Shown piece after piece: positions 56,701-56,976 of a stretch of DNA of 56,976 nt. Position 1 is the stretch's first letter; every line of letters starts with the position of its first letter. The notes beneath the pieces were generated by a model that worked only from the letters and a program-made list of their open reading frames with translations, had not been told where the DNA came from and did not search any database. Origin of the DNA: an uncultured Saprospiraceae bacterium (GTDB lineage: Bacteria; Bacteroidota; Bacteroidia; Chitinophagales; Saprospiraceae). The translations under genes and the position numbers were made by a program. The stretch covers positions 1 to 56,976 of the forward strand of contig CALFWZ010000169.1 in NCBI GenBank assembly GCA_937928405.1. The letters run 5' to 3'.

Positions 56701-56801
56701 TGATTAAAATTAAGCCTCCGATGTGTTTTACCGTGGCGAATGCCGATTTTTTATTAGGACAATTAGAAATTGTTTTATCTGAAAATCAGATGCAGGTTTA
56801 A
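53793..56801 (+). CDS. kinase-like / M23 peptidase / class III aminotransferase fusion
   Basis: 1002 aa with three complete modules. Residues 1-330 are an aminoglycoside-phosphotransferase-type kinase (IHNDANDYNLL with H193 and D195; LIDFGD). Residues 400-540 form an M23 (LytM) metallopeptidase domain with zinc ligands H430 and D434 in HLGVD and H521-L-H523. Residues 575-1000 are a class III PLP aminotransferase (FVNSGSEANELALRMAR, D811 in IMDEVQ, PLP lysine K841 in LGKPIGNG). I recall this triple fusion from several bacteria; the aminotransferase part is close to phospho-lyases acting on phosphorylated amino-alcohols or hydroxylysine, so the kinase may prepare their substrate. The role of the M23 part, in a protein without a signal peptide, is not clear. 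Confidence 0.9.
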   Translation: MIEYLSAFLKKNYQLSGTLTPLVGELDLNFRLRTSTGKEYILKIAHFGESLEHLEMQHAIMTHLLEMNLDYHLPKVVSTLDGQQILKITDEQNRERFLRILTWVPGTLLAHTNPHTPALLKDTGHLMGAITKALEGFQHPGAERVLRWDLAQADWLMAHSQELKQPQIVQPFLDDFIKIIKPKINTLPQQVIHNDANDYNLLVDASEQIALGLIDFGDAVYTLRIAELAILIAYAIMHKPDVLAAAVKVTSGFNETCPLLPEEIELLYTLVGLRLTTTVTAAALNRKEFPDHAYHFISEAPAWDALEKWAALSENLVYYSLRSAAGLTACPQRAYFDEWLAKNKNQLAPMFNVNFSETPFLTLNLQVDSLELGNNHDFSRIEKFAETIDRMLAKAGVTYGLGGYGEVRPFYSTDAYRVMGNAGPHWRTVHLGVDVWAPAHTAVFAPLDGIVFSVKNNAGERDYGPTIILEHTVNDQLTFYTLYGHLSLSATEQLKKGDRIKKGSLLTRIGSPPENGNWPPHLHFQILLDPLEGAGDFPGVAFPTEVAVWKNICPDPGIFITTENILPKGFPTTQKLLRDRKKNLGANLSLSYATPIAMVRGYKQYLYDQDGRRYLDTCNNVPHVGHQHPRIVRAAQRQMALLNTNTRYLYPELTRYAAALAAKFPDPLEVCFFVNSGSEANELALRMARTYTGSKEMLAVEVGYHGNTNAVIDVSAYKFNGKGGTGAPAATHLLPIPDTYRGRHQNLKTAGVDYAAYAQVIIAQLAKDGKAPAGFICESILSCGGQIVLPEDYLKNVFKTVRAVGGLCIMDEVQVGFGRVGSHFWGFELQGVIPDIVTLGKPIGNGHPLGAVVTTRKIADAFANGMEYFNTFGGNAVSCEIGREVLAVIEDEQLTQNAALVGNYLLDGLKKLQQQFMIIGDVRGHGLFLGFELVKDREEKIPAPEAATYLANRMRQRAILMSTDGPDHNVIKIKPPMCFTVANADFLLGQLEIVLSENQMQV

Positions 56802-56976
56802 TCAAACTCTTTTTAATTATTAGTGTTTATAATTGAATACACTGTGTAATAAATTCATTTAAATTTTAGAATGCTTCTTTTTGGCGATTACTTCGTCTAA
56901 ATTTCATCAAATAGCTACGGCTATTTTCAAAAATATTAGACTCGTACTCCCCAAAAATAATCTACTCAAAAAATAA
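56802..56976. other. right edge, short open frame only
   Basis: Up to the window edge I see no complete gene. On the minus strand 56868-56960 has a 30-codon open frame ending in NSRSYLMKFRRSNRQKEAF and a TAA; it is preceded by a stop and lacks ATG upstream of MKF. It may be a relic or a repeat element rather than a gene. Confidence 0.35.

Noticed and set aside
56868..56960. Gene end at the right edge on the minus strand
   Set aside because: Only about 30 open codons between two stops; too short to call, kept as a note in the edge feature.
1..56976. CRISPR arrays, insertion sequences, prophage
   Set aside because: No regularly spaced identical repeats, transposase or integrase motifs or phage structural genes seen on either strand.

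Overview
The window looks like chromosomal DNA of a marine or environmental Bacteroidota, most likely of the Saprospiria (Lewinella/Saprospiraceae-like). The signs are several type IX secretion (T9SS) C-terminal sorting domains with the VYPNP...GVYLV pattern, promoters with the Bacteroidota -7 box TAnnTTTG, AT-rich coding DNA, little use of Shine-Dalgarno sites, and the Bacteroidota forms of PurF, MutL and AsmA. This placement rests on protein style only. I saw no insertion sequence, CRISPR array, prophage or origin.

Region by region. 0.1-3.6 kb: pyruvate carboxylase (minus), then a 1.1 kb AT-rich gap. 4.7-18.6 kb: five closely spaced plus-strand genes for exported proteins: a T9SS/lamin-tail protein, a 2113-aa giant, a fibronectin-III protein, an 803-aa protein built like a polymorphic toxin, and an overlapping gene for an SH3-like domain fused to a Tpt1/KptA RNA 2'-phosphotransferase. 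This reads like a secreted toxin assembly with its immunity or RNA-repair partner. 18.6-26.7 kb: an accessory stretch with an FG-GAP/T9SS protein between two dispersed repeats, a hairpin-rich patch, a gene remnant, a T9SS endonuclease I, a cysteine-rich lipoprotein and a PKD/T9SS protein with a 95-aa duplication.

27.0-35.7 kb: a second possible system. It has a small sigma factor, a membrane-anchored TPR protein (possible anti-sigma), a divergent T9SS subtilase, a TPR-CHAT protease with a signal peptide and C-terminal membrane anchor, and a convergent membrane protein with an EAD11-like N-terminus. Long palindromes and an orphan terminator lie in its control regions. 36-39 kb: a T9SS protein, a small lipoprotein and a coiled-coil membrane protein.

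39.4-56.8 kb: mainly housekeeping: PurF-like amidophosphoribosyltransferase, a small membrane protein, MutL, two rhomboid proteases, an EEP-family phosphodiesterase, CysRS, a membrane protein, an M28 lipoprotein peptidase, an AsmA-like protein, tRNA-Val(UAC), and a 1002-aa kinase/M23/aminotransferase fusion. A folded repeat family sits directly behind the stop codons of three minus-strand genes at 38.6, 39.4 and 50.7 kb.
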